DNA of 64,000 nt from an uncultured Eubacteriales bacterium (GCA_934643185.1 CAKUBN010000005.1:9298-73297), one strand, 5' to 3'; positions 50,809 to 59,651 are shown, counted from the first letter of the stretch. The notes: generated from the sequence alone by a model not told the origin. Made by a program: numbers and translations.

Positions 50809-50892
50809 AAGGCGGGGCTCCCGCGTTTCGGCATAACAGGGCCAGCGCGGGCTTTCCGCAAACGCAATTATTTTTAGAAAGGTGTTTTTCCC

Positions 50893-51744
50893 ATGGAAAA
50901 TATCAATGTTCAGGTTTATTCCCTGATTTCCGAGCCGCTCAGCCCGATTGAAAAGCTGCAGACCATCGCAAAGCTCGGTTTTGCAGGCGCAGAGTTCACC
51001 GCAGACTTCACGCAGGTCCCGGTGGAAGAGATGAAGAAGGTTCTTGCAGAGAACAACTTGAAGGTCGATTCCGCTCATGTTGGCCTCGATCAGATCGAGA
51101 GCGTTCTCCCCTACTTTGCAGAGCTGGGCGCAAAGCTCGTCATCTGCCCGGCAACGAACTTCTGCAACAAGGCAGAGGCTCTGGAGGTTGCAGAAGAGCT
51201 CAACCGCCTCGGCAACATTGCAAAGCAGTACGGCATTAAGATCGGCTACCACAACCACACCGACGAGTTCTATGTGGACGAAGGCAAGTATCTTTACGAC
51301 TGGCTCATCGACGCATGCGACCCGGAAGTTACGGCTTTCCAGGTTGACTGCGGCTGGTGCAGCGCAGCAGGCGTAAACCCGGTGGACTTCATCAACAGCC
51401 ACGCGGGCCGCATTGCAAGCATTCACATTAAGGAAAACGGCGGCGTTATCGGCGCGAACAAGCCGCAGTCCCGCCACGACACCACCCCGCGCTTCAAGTT
51501 TGAGAAAGACGCTGACGGCAAGCCGATCTTCCCGCCGGAGTTCCTCAAGATGAAGGAAGAGCACGACAAGCTGAACGTGCCGCAGGGCCAGGGCATTGTG
51601 GATTGGAAGGCCGTTAAGGCAGCTGCCGACGCACAGTGCGACGACGTTATCTACGTTGTTGAGCGTGAAGCCAGCTACAACGACCCGCAGGATCGCGTAG
51701 CTTGCCTTGCTGAAGACATTGCATGGCTGAAGGCTAACCTGTAA
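50893..51744 (+). CDS. Sugar phosphate isomerase/epimerase (TIM barrel)
   Basis: A 283-residue xylose-isomerase-like barrel. Metal-site segments: GYHNHTDEF (His/Glu), FQVDCGWCSAAGVNP (Asp), ASIHIKENGG and a late Glu in VVEREAS. AGAAAGG lies about 11 nt before the ATG. A terminator separates it from the Gfo/Idh gene, but both share high-expression codon use and may act in one sugar-conversion route. Distinct from the homologues at 30482 and 59717. Confidence 0.88.
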   Translation: MENINVQVYSLISEPLSPIEKLQTIAKLGFAGAEFTADFTQVPVEEMKKVLAENNLKVDSAHVGLDQIESVLPYFAELGAKLVICPATNFCNKAEALEVAEELNRLGNIAKQYGIKIGYHNHTDEFYVDEGKYLYDWLIDACDPEVTAFQVDCGWCSAAGVNPVDFINSHAGRIASIHIKENGGVIGANKPQSRHDTTPRFKFEKDADGKPIFPPEFLKMKEEHDKLNVPQGQGIVDWKAVKAAADAQCDDVIYVVEREASYNDPQDRVACLAEDIAWLKANL

Positions 51745-51763
51745 TTAAATTTTAAGCAAAATG

Positions 51764-51796
51764 AGCCGAGCACAGGGATTGTGTTCGGCTTTTTTG
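51764..51796 (+). terminator. Terminator of the second isomerase/epimerase gene
   Basis: AGCCGAGCACA/TGTGTTCGGCT stem followed by TTTTTTG, just before repeat copy E. Confidence 0.85.
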
Positions 51797-51820
51797 CTGC
51801 GCAAAAAAGGAAAGCTTGCG

Positions 51821-52042
51821 ACAACCATAGCGAAGCGACGAATAAAGTTTTTGATCGACCTTTTTTCAAAAAGGTCGTGGGGTCTCGGGGCAAAGCCCCA
51901 AGTCGCTTTCCGCAGAAAGCGAAATCTTTTTGCCTAACCAGAAACTAGGAAGGTAGATTTGAACGTCCGGGGGACGTTCAAATCGTAGGGAACCCAGTTG
52001 CATGGGTTCCCTGAAAGGGCGGCACTGCGCCGCCCTTTTTAT
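51821..52042 (+). repeat. Multi-hairpin dispersed repeat, copy E (subtype I, best preserved)
   Basis: Head ACAACCATAGCGAAGCGACG then AATAAAGTTTTTGATC; stems GACC/GGTC, GGGGC/GCCCC, CGCTTTC/GAAAGCG, linker ACTAGGAAGGTAG, ATTTGAACGTCC/GGACGTTCAAAT, GGGAACCC/GGGTTCCC with loop AGTTGCAT, and AAAGGGCGGC/GCCGCCCTTT plus U-run. It follows the isomerase gene and terminator in sense and serves as the reference copy. Confidence 0.85.
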
Positions 52043-52161
52043 ATATACGCAGATTTTAACAAAAAGAAAGGTGCTGCGAGGGGCATTAGAGCGATGTATC
52101 TCTCCCTTTCTCCTCTGGCAGAGAGAGCCTGAAAACGCGTAAAACGTAAGCTTGATAAGAA

Positions 52162-52198
52162 AAAAATCCTCTCCCGGCTGCGCCGGGAGAGGATTTTT
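52162..52198. terminator. Perfect bidirectional terminator between repeat copies E and F
   Basis: A 16-bp stem, AAAAATCCTCTCCCGG with CCGGGAGAGGATTTTT, around a short loop. It stands where the 3' half of repeat copy F would be. The 120 bp on its left hold no gene. Confidence 0.85.
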
Positions 52199-52200
52199 AC

Positions 52201-52318
52201 ATTAGTAGGCAACAGAATTTCGAGCTTTGCAAAGCTCGACTCGGGACTCTGCCCCAAGTCCCCACAGCCTTTTGGAAAAGGCTGGCGAAAACTTTTTGCG
52301 TCGCTACGCTATGGTTGA
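52201..52318 (-). repeat. Multi-hairpin dispersed repeat, copy F (5' half)
   Basis: On the minus strand it starts about 20 nt after the esterase stop with the head AACCATAGCGTAGCGACG, then CAGCC/GGCTG, GGGGC-like stem 2 and CGAGCTTTG/CAAAGCTCG, and stops at the linker; stems 4-6 are replaced by an unrelated terminator. Confidence 0.75.
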
Positions 52319-52336
52319 CGGAAAAACGCGCAGCGC

Positions 52337-53902
52337 TTAGTGCTGGATCTGCTGCTCTTCCTCGTCTTCGTTATGGCTCCACGGCGACGGGGCTAATTTT
52401 TTATGCAGCGCAACAAGCTCGTGGTCGTAGTTATGCCGAACCTCGCACTTTTTATCGAAGATCATGGTCGCTTCGTCGTCTGCGGTGCAGGCCGGCCACT
52501 CCGGCAGGTCTTCGCTGGACGGCTTGCCGTTGCGGGCGAAATTCAGCCACGCGTCGCACATCTGCTTTTCGAGCAGGTCAGTCACGCCGGGCTCGTTATA
52601 CGCGGCGACGAGGCTCGTGTTGTGAAACACGAACGGGATCTCGCTGCAATGCCACGCGATATGACCGCCGTCATACGGGAAGGTGTAGGTCATCATATAC
52701 GAATACGTGCCGCTTTCCGGGTGCTGCGCTTTTTTCAGGATGAAATCGGTGGACGGCGCGCGGAAGATGGAATCCATGAACAGCACGTCGCTGACGTCTT
52801 TATCCGGATAAACTTTGGCGAACATCTCCTTGAGCTTTTTGCCCTCTGTGCCGTAGCGCTTTTCGATCATGGAATCGATGAGCGCGGCATCGGCCTTTTC
52901 CTCTGCGCTGAGTGCCGGCATAAACGAGAACTCGCCCAATACAGTGCCAACCATGACCGGGATAGTCTTTGCGTGCTCCGTAAAGCCGACCTCGAGCGGA
53001 TCGCCGAGGTACCAATCGTTTGCGAGCGGGTTGCCGCCGACGTATGCGCCCGTCTTTGCGACCTCCGGCGCGACCTTGTTGTACGCTGCTGCGAGCTGTG
53101 CGTACGGGATGGTCTCGAGCGCCTTGACATCATCGAGCTTCAGCTCTTCCAGAAGCGCCGTGACGATGGCTTTGCCGTTCTGCTCCTGCGCATTGCCGGA
53201 GACAAAGTGGTCGATGCAGCCGCTCTGCACGACACCCTTATGGAACAAGCCGTCCGCCGCGGGAGTCTGCATCAGCGTCCAGACCTTCATACCGCCGCCG
53301 GACTGGCCGAACAGCGTGACGTTCTCCGGGTCACCGCCGAAGTTTGCGATATTTTCGTGGATCCACTGCAAGGCCGCGACCATATCAGCATTGCCGGCGT
53401 TGCCGGAGTTCTTATATTCCTCGCCGAACGGGGAAAGGTCGAGGTAGCCGAGGATATTTAAGCGATGGTTGAGCGAAACGACGACAACATCGCCGTATTT
53501 GCTCATGTTTTCGCCCTCATACGCGATGTGCTCAATGGAGGATCCCGCCGCGAATCCGCCGCCGTGCAGCCAAACGAGCACGGGCTTCTTGGCGTTCGGG
53601 TCGAGGTGCTGCGTCCAGATGTTGAGGTACTGGCAGTTCTCATCGAGCGGCCAATAACGGTGCGGCACCATCAGCTCGTTGCTGGGCTGATCCTGCTGCA
53701 GCATGGGGCACACATAGCCGTAAGCCAGCGCGTTTTTGATGCCCTCCCACGGCTCAACCGGGGTCGGCTGGTGGAAGCGCTTTGCATCGGCGTATTTCAC
53801 GCCGTGGAACGCGTATGTGCCATCGAGCTGAAAGCCGCGCAGCTTGCCGGCTTTGGTCTCGACGACCGGGTCTGTTTTGGTGCACATGAAATTTCTTGCC
53901 AT
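52337..53902 (-). CDS. Type B carboxylesterase
   Basis: A 521-residue alpha/beta hydrolase of the para-nitrobenzyl esterase group; hydrolyses carboxylic esters. Oxyanion motif HGGG (113-116), nucleophile Ser201 in FGQSGGG, an acidic residue and the catalytic His near HCSEIPFVF complete the triad. No signal peptide, so cytoplasmic. It ends in a Glu/Gln/His-rich tail. AAGGAG precedes the ATG. A consensus promoter with dyad lies 55 nt upstream. Natural substrate unknown; esters on imported plant oligosaccharides are one possibility. Confidence 0.92.
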   Translation of the reverse strand: MARNFMCTKTDPVVETKAGKLRGFQLDGTYAFHGVKYADAKRFHQPTPVEPWEGIKNALAYGYVCPMLQQDQPSNELMVPHRYWPLDENCQYLNIWTQHLDPNAKKPVLVWLHGGGFAAGSSIEHIAYEGENMSKYGDVVVVSLNHRLNILGYLDLSPFGEEYKNSGNAGNADMVAALQWIHENIANFGGDPENVTLFGQSGGGMKVWTLMQTPAADGLFHKGVVQSGCIDHFVSGNAQEQNGKAIVTALLEELKLDDVKALETIPYAQLAAAYNKVAPEVAKTGAYVGGNPLANDWYLGDPLEVGFTEHAKTIPVMVGTVLGEFSFMPALSAEEKADAALIDSMIEKRYGTEGKKLKEMFAKVYPDKDVSDVLFMDSIFRAPSTDFILKKAQHPESGTYSYMMTYTFPYDGGHIAWHCSEIPFVFHNTSLVAAYNEPGVTDLLEKQMCDAWLNFARNGKPSSEDLPEWPACTADDEATMIFDKKCEVRHNYDHELVALHKKLAPSPWSHNEDEEEQQIQH

Positions 53903-53943
53903 ATATCACAACTCCTTAAAAATTTGACAAAGTAAAAGAAATA

Positions 53944-53986
53944 ACCTCACAAGGTTAATTGTAAGGTTATTTCCTCTAAATGTCAA
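53944..53986 (-). promoter_or_regulatory. Promoter and dyad of the esterase gene
   Basis: TTGACA (53981-53986), 17 bp, TACAAT (53958-53963) on the minus strand, followed by AACCTTGTGAGGTT, a dyad over the start site, with an extra AACCTT half-site in the spacer. Operator-like. Confidence 0.7.
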
Positions 53987-54014
53987 TATTCTGTTTTTGA
54001 ATTTTATGTGCAAT

Positions 54015-54503
54015 TTACAAAAACAAATCCTTTAAAAGCTGCTTGCCGGTCTTCGTGCGGAAAATGTTTTCGCACACCTTTTCGGCGGCTTCACAGGTCA
54101 TGCCGCCCTCGAAAATATTCACGAGGAAATCGGCTTCGACTAAAATCTGATAATCGATGCCGTTGATGTTCGTGTACGTGTGGTGGTGGCCGATGAGGTA
54201 GCAGATGCGCTCCGTCTGCGCGTGGGTATAGCCGCACGCGGGCAGCATTTCGAGCGCGATAGGCGGGCCTTCCACCTCCTGATGAGGGCCGTTGCAGTTG
54301 CCGTACTTTTCAAAGCAGACGCGGATGCCGATGTCGTGCGTAATAGCGGCGGCTTCGATGATCTCTTTTGTCGCATCGTCCACGTTTTCGCCCTCTGCGA
54401 TGGTCTTCGCGAACGCAAACACCTTTAAAAAGTGGTTGACGCGCTCCACGCAGCCGCCTTCGTACTCCGTCATTTTCAAAACGAGCTTGCTGAAATTTGT
54501 CAT
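54015..54503 (-). CDS. HD-domain phosphohydrolase-like protein
   Basis: A 162-residue HD-superfamily protein. Metal ligands H24, H56-D57 and H106-H108 are in the expected order. Members hydrolyse nucleotides or related phosphate esters; the substrate is not known. Its ATG overlaps the stop of the upstream GNAT gene (ATGA, 54500-54503), so translation is coupled. AAGGAAG precedes it by 7-8 nt. Confidence 0.85.
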   Translation of the reverse strand: MTNFSKLVLKMTEYEGGCVERVNHFLKVFAFAKTIAEGENVDDATKEIIEAAAITHDIGIRVCFEKYGNCNGPHQEVEGPPIALEMLPACGYTHAQTERICYLIGHHHTYTNINGIDYQILVEADFLVNIFEGGMTCEAAEKVCENIFRTKTGKQLLKDLFL

Positions 54504-55555
54504 GCTTTCGCTTCCTTTCCTGCAAAGTATTCTTCGCGCGTCATAGACCACAGCACGTCGTCTTCATGCGTGCCGAACACGCTGATGCCTGCGCCGCGCA
54601 CGGTGCCTTCATAGTGATAGCCGCATTTTTCTATGACACGGCGGGAATTGCGGTTGCTTTTATAATGCTTGATCGAAACGACCTGCATGCACAGGTTTTC
54701 AAACGCATACCGGGTAAGCCTGTTTACCGCTTCCGGCATATAGCCCTGTCCCCAGCTTTCCTCGCGGAGACAATAGCCGATCATGTGGCTGCGCGGATCG
54801 GAACGGGCAGCATCCTTGTGCAGACCGATAGACCCGATGACAAGCCCGGAGCTTTTTTCCGTTATCGCCCAGATCGTTTCTCCGTGCCCGACCCAGTTTT
54901 TCAGCAATTCTTCCGTTTCTTCTATGCTTTGGTGCGGCGCCCAGCCTGCTGCCGGACCGATCTTCGGATTTACAGCGTAAGCGTACATGGCAGGTGCGTC
55001 CTTTACCGTCCATGGGCGCAAGATCAAACGCTCCGTCTCCAGTGTTTCCAGAAATGTCTGCACCCAATAGCGGCGCGTGAGGACGCCCTCTTCCTCCACT
55101 TTATTTTCGAGTGCGCCGCCGGCGCTTTCGATGGTTTTTGCCGAGCCGATGTTGGTATCCGCACAGGTGATGAGCACGTTTTGCAGACCCATGGCGTGTG
55201 CGATGGGCAATGCGAGCGCAAGCTGCACTTTAGCGTAACCCTTGCGGCGTTCGCTCGGCACGATGCCGTAGCCGATGTGCCCGCCGAATTGCAGCAGGTA
55301 GTCGTTCAGGCTGTGGCGAATATCGACAGCGCCGAACAGCTTGGTTTCGTTATCGTCGGTAAGGAAAAACAGTGTTTCGGGGACATAGCCTTTGGGAACA
55401 CGCACACGCCTTTTAATGCTTTCCGCCCGCCAATCTTCAAACGAAAGCCCTTTCGGATTTGCGGACGCAATGGGCACGATGCGCTCTGCACCCCAATCCG
55501 CAAGATACGCTTTATACTGCGCTTCCGTAATCTGCTCGGGTAAAATGAGCTTCAT
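54500..55555 (-). CDS. Tandem-domain GNAT acetyltransferase
   Basis: A 351-residue protein made of two GNAT domains. The N-terminal one (about 1-168) has GYGIVPSERRKGYAKVQLALAL as its acetyl-CoA loop and NVLITCADTNIGSAKTIESAGG. The C-terminal one (about 170-345) starts ERLILRPWTVKDA, with IGYCLREESWGQGYMPEAV and NRNSRRVIEKCGYHYEG, typical of RimJ/RimL-type enzymes. Each half is a complete domain, so this is a fusion of two different families. It lies between pepP (14 nt) and the HD gene (4-nt overlap). Confidence 0.9.
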   Translation of the reverse strand: MKLILPEQITEAQYKAYLADWGAERIVPIASANPKGLSFEDWRAESIKRRVRVPKGYVPETLFFLTDDNETKLFGAVDIRHSLNDYLLQFGGHIGYGIVPSERRKGYAKVQLALALPIAHAMGLQNVLITCADTNIGSAKTIESAGGALENKVEEEGVLTRRYWVQTFLETLETERLILRPWTVKDAPAMYAYAVNPKIGPAAGWAPHQSIEETEELLKNWVGHGETIWAITEKSSGLVIGSIGLHKDAARSDPRSHMIGYCLREESWGQGYMPEAVNRLTRYAFENLCMQVVSIKHYKSNRNSRRVIEKCGYHYEGTVRGAGISVFGTHEDDVLWSMTREEYFAGKEAKA

Positions 55556-55569
55556 TAAAATTTCTCCCG

Positions 55570-56814
55570 TTATTTTGCCATGACGGCCTCGATGTCTTCG
55601 ATGGTGCGCGGCACGGACGCAGAGAGGTTCTCTGCGCCGGTCGGCGTGACAAGGCAGTTATCCTCCACGCGGAAGCCGATGCCGAGCTCTTCGGCGTAAA
55701 TGCCGATATCAACGCAGAAGACCATGTTCGGCGCGATAGGCTTACCGAGTGCATCGACGACATCGTGCACGTCATAGCCGACATGGTGCGCACCGCCGTG
55801 CCACATATATTTGCCAATCTCATCGTAAGAGGACAGCAGACCGATCTTTTTCAGCTGCTCACAGCAATAGCGGCGGGCGGTCTTATCCACATCGTCCATG
55901 AGCATACCGGGCTTGATGATGGAGAACATGTAGTTCGACGTATTGAGGGCACACTCATACAGCATGCGCTGCTCTTTCGAGTATTTGCCGTTGCACGGCC
56001 AGCCACGGGAGACATCGTTGCACTCGCCGTCCCACTGCGCGCCAACGTCATTCAAGATCATATCGCCGTCTTTGGCTTGTCCCATGTAGCTGTCGTAATG
56101 GATGCAAAAGTTGTTTTTGCCGGCGGAAATGATGGAGTGGAACGCGGGCTCAAGTACGCCGGCGCTGGTGAGGGCGTAGTCGAACTCGGCTTTATACTCG
56201 TACTCATACATGCCGGGGTGCGAAGCGCGCATCATGCGCAGAATGCCTTCGCGCGTAACGGTCATGGCACGACGCATGGCGTCAATCTCGCACGGAGCCT
56301 TCAGGGTACGCAGGCGCTTTAAGATGGGCAGGATATTTTCAACCGTGAGGAACGGGTAGCCGGTCTTAATGGTCTGCGCAAAGCGGTGGGCTTCATCTAA
56401 GCCCTCGTTCGGCGTATGACGATAAAGGTCGAGGTAGACGCGCTGCACGTTGCCGCTGTTCAAAACACGGTGGATATCGTTTTCAAAGTTCTCAACGAAG
56501 CGGATATCCGTGATTCCGGACTGCGCCATAACTTCATCGGCTTTCGGTCTGCGGCCCGTCCAGCGCTCTTTCATGAGATCCGGCGGAAGGATATAGATGG
56601 ATTCCTGCACATTGCCGCCGATTTTTGTGGCGACCAACACGAGCCCCGCGAATTTAATGCCTGTTAAATACAGGAAATTGCGGTTTGTGAAGAATGTATA
56701 GTATGCATCGGCACTCTGGCGCGGTGCGCTGCCGGAAAAGAACACGGCTGCGCTGCCGTCTTTCATTTCGGCGTACAGGCGCTGACGGTTTGCCTTGTGG
56801 AATTCTGCTGTCAT
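55570..56814 (-). CDS. pepP: Xaa-Pro aminopeptidase P (M24B)
   Basis: Cytoplasmic metallopeptidase removing an N-terminal residue next to proline; 414 residues. N-terminal creatinase-like domain (about 1-170), then the pita-bread domain. Dinuclear metal ligands: two Asp in ILNDVGAQWDGECNDVSR, His in HGGAHHVGYDVHDV, Glu in VDIGIYAEELGIG region and Glu in GFRVEDNCLVT. GGAGGG precedes the ATG by about 6 nt. First gene of pepP-GNAT-HD. Confidence 0.94.
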   Translation of the reverse strand: MTAEFHKANRQRLYAEMKDGSAAVFFSGSAPRQSADAYYTFFTNRNFLYLTGIKFAGLVLVATKIGGNVQESIYILPPDLMKERWTGRRPKADEVMAQSGITDIRFVENFENDIHRVLNSGNVQRVYLDLYRHTPNEGLDEAHRFAQTIKTGYPFLTVENILPILKRLRTLKAPCEIDAMRRAMTVTREGILRMMRASHPGMYEYEYKAEFDYALTSAGVLEPAFHSIISAGKNNFCIHYDSYMGQAKDGDMILNDVGAQWDGECNDVSRGWPCNGKYSKEQRMLYECALNTSNYMFSIIKPGMLMDDVDKTARRYCCEQLKKIGLLSSYDEIGKYMWHGGAHHVGYDVHDVVDALGKPIAPNMVFCVDIGIYAEELGIGFRVEDNCLVTPTGAENLSASVPRTIEDIEAVMAK

Positions 56815-56853
56815 GATAATCCCTCCGAATCTTCTTTGCTTTTATCTATTTCT

Positions 56854-57063
56854 AAAGGCTTGCTGAGCAAGCCTTTTAAGAAACCCCTTGATAGAGTTTC
56901 TTACATCAAATCGTCCACCGGACGATTTGACTATCTTCCTGATCTTTAGGTAGGCAAAAGAGTTTCGAGCTCTGCGGAGCTCGACTCGGGGCGTTGCCCC
57001 AAGGCCCCACCAACTTTTTGAAAAAAGTTGGATCAAAAACTTTATTCGCCGCTCCGCTGTGGA
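56854..57063 (-). repeat. Multi-hairpin dispersed repeat, copy G (subtype II)
   Basis: On the minus strand it starts about 10 nt after the prmA stop: head CACAGCGGAGCGGCGAATAAAG, stems CCAAC/GTTGG, GGGGC/GCCCC, CGAGCTC/GAGCTCG, linker GATCAGGAAGATAG, CAAATCGTCC/GGACGATTTG, AAGAAACTC/GGGTTTCTT with TATCAAGG loop, AAAGGCTTGC/GCAAGCCTTT. It separates prmA from pepP. Confidence 0.8.
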
Positions 57064-57073
57064 AAACGTTAGC

Positions 57074-58009
57074 TTACTTCAGCTTTGCAGCCAAGGCGAC
57101 CCAGCCTTTTTCCTCTTTGCGGTCGATGATCTCGAATTTATCCGCGAGGCACGCCAAAACGTCGTCTTCCCTTGTATCGATGATACCGCTCATGATATAG
57201 ACGGTATCGGGTTTCATGAAGCGCGGGGCATCTTTTGTGAGCAAAATCACGACGTCTGCGACGATATTCGCGACAACGACATCGAATGTGCCGGTAACCT
57301 TATCCGCCAGATTGCCGCAGATGCCGGTGAACTTATCGCCGACGTGGTTGATCTCTGCGTTTGCGACGGCGGTCTTGACGGCGAGAGCATCAATATCGAC
57401 GCCAACGGCGCTGCCTGCGCCGAGCAGCAGACCGGCAACGGACAAAATACCGCTGCCGCAACCCATATCGAGCATGGTATCGCCCGGCTTTACATACTTT
57501 TCGAGCAGCTCCATGCAAAGGCGGGTCGTTTCATGCGTGCCGGTACCGAACGCGAGGCCCGGCTCCAGATGCAGCACGACGCGGTCACCTGCTTCGTACT
57601 CGTCCTCCCACATAGGGCGCACAAGCAAGCGGTTGCCGACGGGGATGGGCTTAAAATACTTTTTCCAGTTGTTGATCCAATCCTCCTCCGCGCAGTTGGC
57701 GGCGGTGATGGTGTTCTCAATGCCGACGGCTTCAAAACGCTCTTTGAGGAAAGAAATGGCTTCCGCCGGGTTTTCCTCCGGGCTGATATACACATGGATG
57801 ATGCTTTTGGTGCGGTCTTTTTTGAGAAGGTCTTCGTCAATGAGGTCGATATGCGCGATTTCCATCGCTTCCTCTTCTAAATGCGAATAGTCTTCAATAT
57901 AAATGCCGTAGGGCACGACCATCTGCGCAATGTCGCCCGCGCGGTCCGTATCCGCCGCGGGAATGGTGACCTGTAATTCGGTCCAGTCTGCGTTTACCTG
58001 ATCTGTCAT
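57074..58009 (-). CDS. prmA: Ribosomal protein L11 methyltransferase
   Basis: SAM-dependent trimethylation of ribosomal protein L11. 311 residues. N-terminal L11-recognition domain (about 1-110, ending EEDWINNWKKYFKPI), then the Rossmann methyltransferase with GTGTHETTRLCMELLE, LDMGCGSGILSVAGL (SAM loop) and the catalytic NIVADV. ATG at 58009 has GGAG about 9 nt upstream; the longer frame adds 38 unrelated residues. Divergent from a flippase gene. Confidence 0.96.
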   Translation of the reverse strand: MTDQVNADWTELQVTIPAADTDRAGDIAQMVVPYGIYIEDYSHLEEEAMEIAHIDLIDEDLLKKDRTKSIIHVYISPEENPAEAISFLKERFEAVGIENTITAANCAEEDWINNWKKYFKPIPVGNRLLVRPMWEDEYEAGDRVVLHLEPGLAFGTGTHETTRLCMELLEKYVKPGDTMLDMGCGSGILSVAGLLLGAGSAVGVDIDALAVKTAVANAEINHVGDKFTGICGNLADKVTGTFDVVVANIVADVVILLTKDAPRFMKPDTVYIMSGIIDTREDDVLACLADKFEIIDRKEEKGWVALAAKLK

Positions 58010-58125
58010 ACTTTTTAACTCCTGTTCTCTTTTTATAAAATGCAGAAAATTATCTATACATTTCTCATATAAGCTGATTATACAACGCGCCCGGAAAACT
58101 TGCAATAGGAGGCCCTGCGACAATC

Positions 58126-59649
58126 ATGACAAAACGCAAATTTCTGCTGCAAGGCATCGCTTTAACGGCATTTTCACTGTTTTTCCGCATTACGAATATC
58201 GGCTACCGTGCGTATTTATCGGGCAAAATCGGTGCGGAGGGCATGGGGCTTTACCAGCTCATCTTCTCCGTGTTCCTGCTCGCCATCACGCTTTCCACTT
58301 CCGGCATCAGCTTGGCCGTGACGCGCATGGTGACGGCAGCCATTGCGGCGAACCGCCGCTGCACGGTGCGCAGCGTGGTGACACAGTGCTTTTTGTTCTG
58401 CCTGACGGTGAGCTGTACCATTGCGGTTTTGCTGCTGTGCTTTTCGGATTTTGCCGCCGCGCATATTTTGGGCAACGCCGGCGCGGCGCCGTCTCTGCGC
58501 ATTTTGGCGCTTGGGCTGCCGTTTATGTCGCAGTGCACGTGCATGAAGGGATATTTTTTAGCAGTGGACGAATCGCTTTCCACCTCATGGAGTGACGCGG
58601 TGGAACAGGTGCTGACGATTTTCTCCGCCGTTGTGCTGTTCTGGTATTTTGCACCGCAGAGCATAGAAGCCGCGTGCTTTGCGGCGATGATTGCTTCAAC
58701 ATTCGGAGAAGCTGTTTCGTTTTTGGCGGGATTTCTCATTTACCGCCGCAGCTTAAAGCGCAACACGCCGAAAGAAAAAGAGCAGGCGACGGGCGTTCTG
58801 CACGGGATGTTCCATATTGCGGTGCCGTGCACACTTTCGAGCGCGGCGCGCAGCTTGCTTTCAACGGCGGAAAATCTGCTCATCCCGCGCGAGCTTGGAC
58901 GGTACGGACTCAGTCGTGCGGCTTCCATGTCCGCCTACGGTTTATTGCAGGGCATGGCAATGCCGATGCTTTACTTTCCGTCTTCGTTTTTGACGTCGTT
59001 CGCGTCTTTGCTCATCCCGAAAACGGCGCGGGAATTTGAGCTTTCGCACCGCAGAGCCGTGCGGCACATCACGCAGCGCGCGGTGCACGCGGCCCTGCAG
59101 TTCGGCATTTTCTGCGCGGGGATCTTCTTCATTTTCGGCAGTGACTGGGGCGAGGCGTTTTATAGAAGTCGGGAAGCCGGGGCATACCTCAAAATTTTGG
59201 CGCCGCTCGTACCGCTTTTGTATCTGGATGTCGTAGTGGACAGTCTTTTAAAGGGGCTTGACGAGCAGCTGAACTCCATGAAATACAACTTTTCGGATTC
59301 GTTTCTGCGTGTGCTTTTGATTTTGCTTTTCATGCGGTTTGCCGGTATGCGGGCGTACATTGCAATTTTGTTTTTCTCGTCCATCTTCAACGCGATGCTG
59401 AGTGTACGAAGATTATTAAAAGTCGCCGATGTACATATTGGGCTATTGAAAAGTGCAGTGATGCCGGCGTTTTTCGCACTGCTTGCCGCGAATGCAACAC
59501 AGTTTTTATTGAAAAGCATTTCGCTTTCGGGTATTCCCCTTGTTTTGCTGCAAACGGCGGTTTGTGCAGGGCTTTATGCCGCTTTGCTGTTCCCGTTTTT
59601 AAAGCTGTGCACGTATCATACGGACAAAAAGCAAACCGTTAAAACATAA
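58126..59649 (+). CDS. SpoVB-like polysaccharide flippase
   Basis: A 507-residue, roughly fourteen-helix MOP-superfamily protein. RITNIGYRAYLSGKIGAEGMGLYQL and STSGISLAVTRMV are the SpoVB/MurJ-type N-terminal segments; the C-terminus is basic. In spore formers SpoVB supports cortex peptidoglycan, so this and the gene at 5885 are consistent with a sporulation lineage, though no other spore gene is here. AGGAGG is 13 nt from the ATG, longer than usual. Confidence 0.87.
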   Translation: MTKRKFLLQGIALTAFSLFFRITNIGYRAYLSGKIGAEGMGLYQLIFSVFLLAITLSTSGISLAVTRMVTAAIAANRRCTVRSVVTQCFLFCLTVSCTIAVLLLCFSDFAAAHILGNAGAAPSLRILALGLPFMSQCTCMKGYFLAVDESLSTSWSDAVEQVLTIFSAVVLFWYFAPQSIEAACFAAMIASTFGEAVSFLAGFLIYRRSLKRNTPKEKEQATGVLHGMFHIAVPCTLSSAARSLLSTAENLLIPRELGRYGLSRAASMSAYGLLQGMAMPMLYFPSSFLTSFASLLIPKTAREFELSHRRAVRHITQRAVHAALQFGIFCAGIFFIFGSDWGEAFYRSREAGAYLKILAPLVPLLYLDVVVDSLLKGLDEQLNSMKYNFSDSFLRVLLILLFMRFAGMRAYIAILFFSSIFNAMLSVRRLLKVADVHIGLLKSAVMPAFFALLAANATQFLLKSISLSGIPLVLLQTAVCAGLYAALLFPFLKLCTYHTDKKQTVKT

Positions 59650-59651
59650 AA

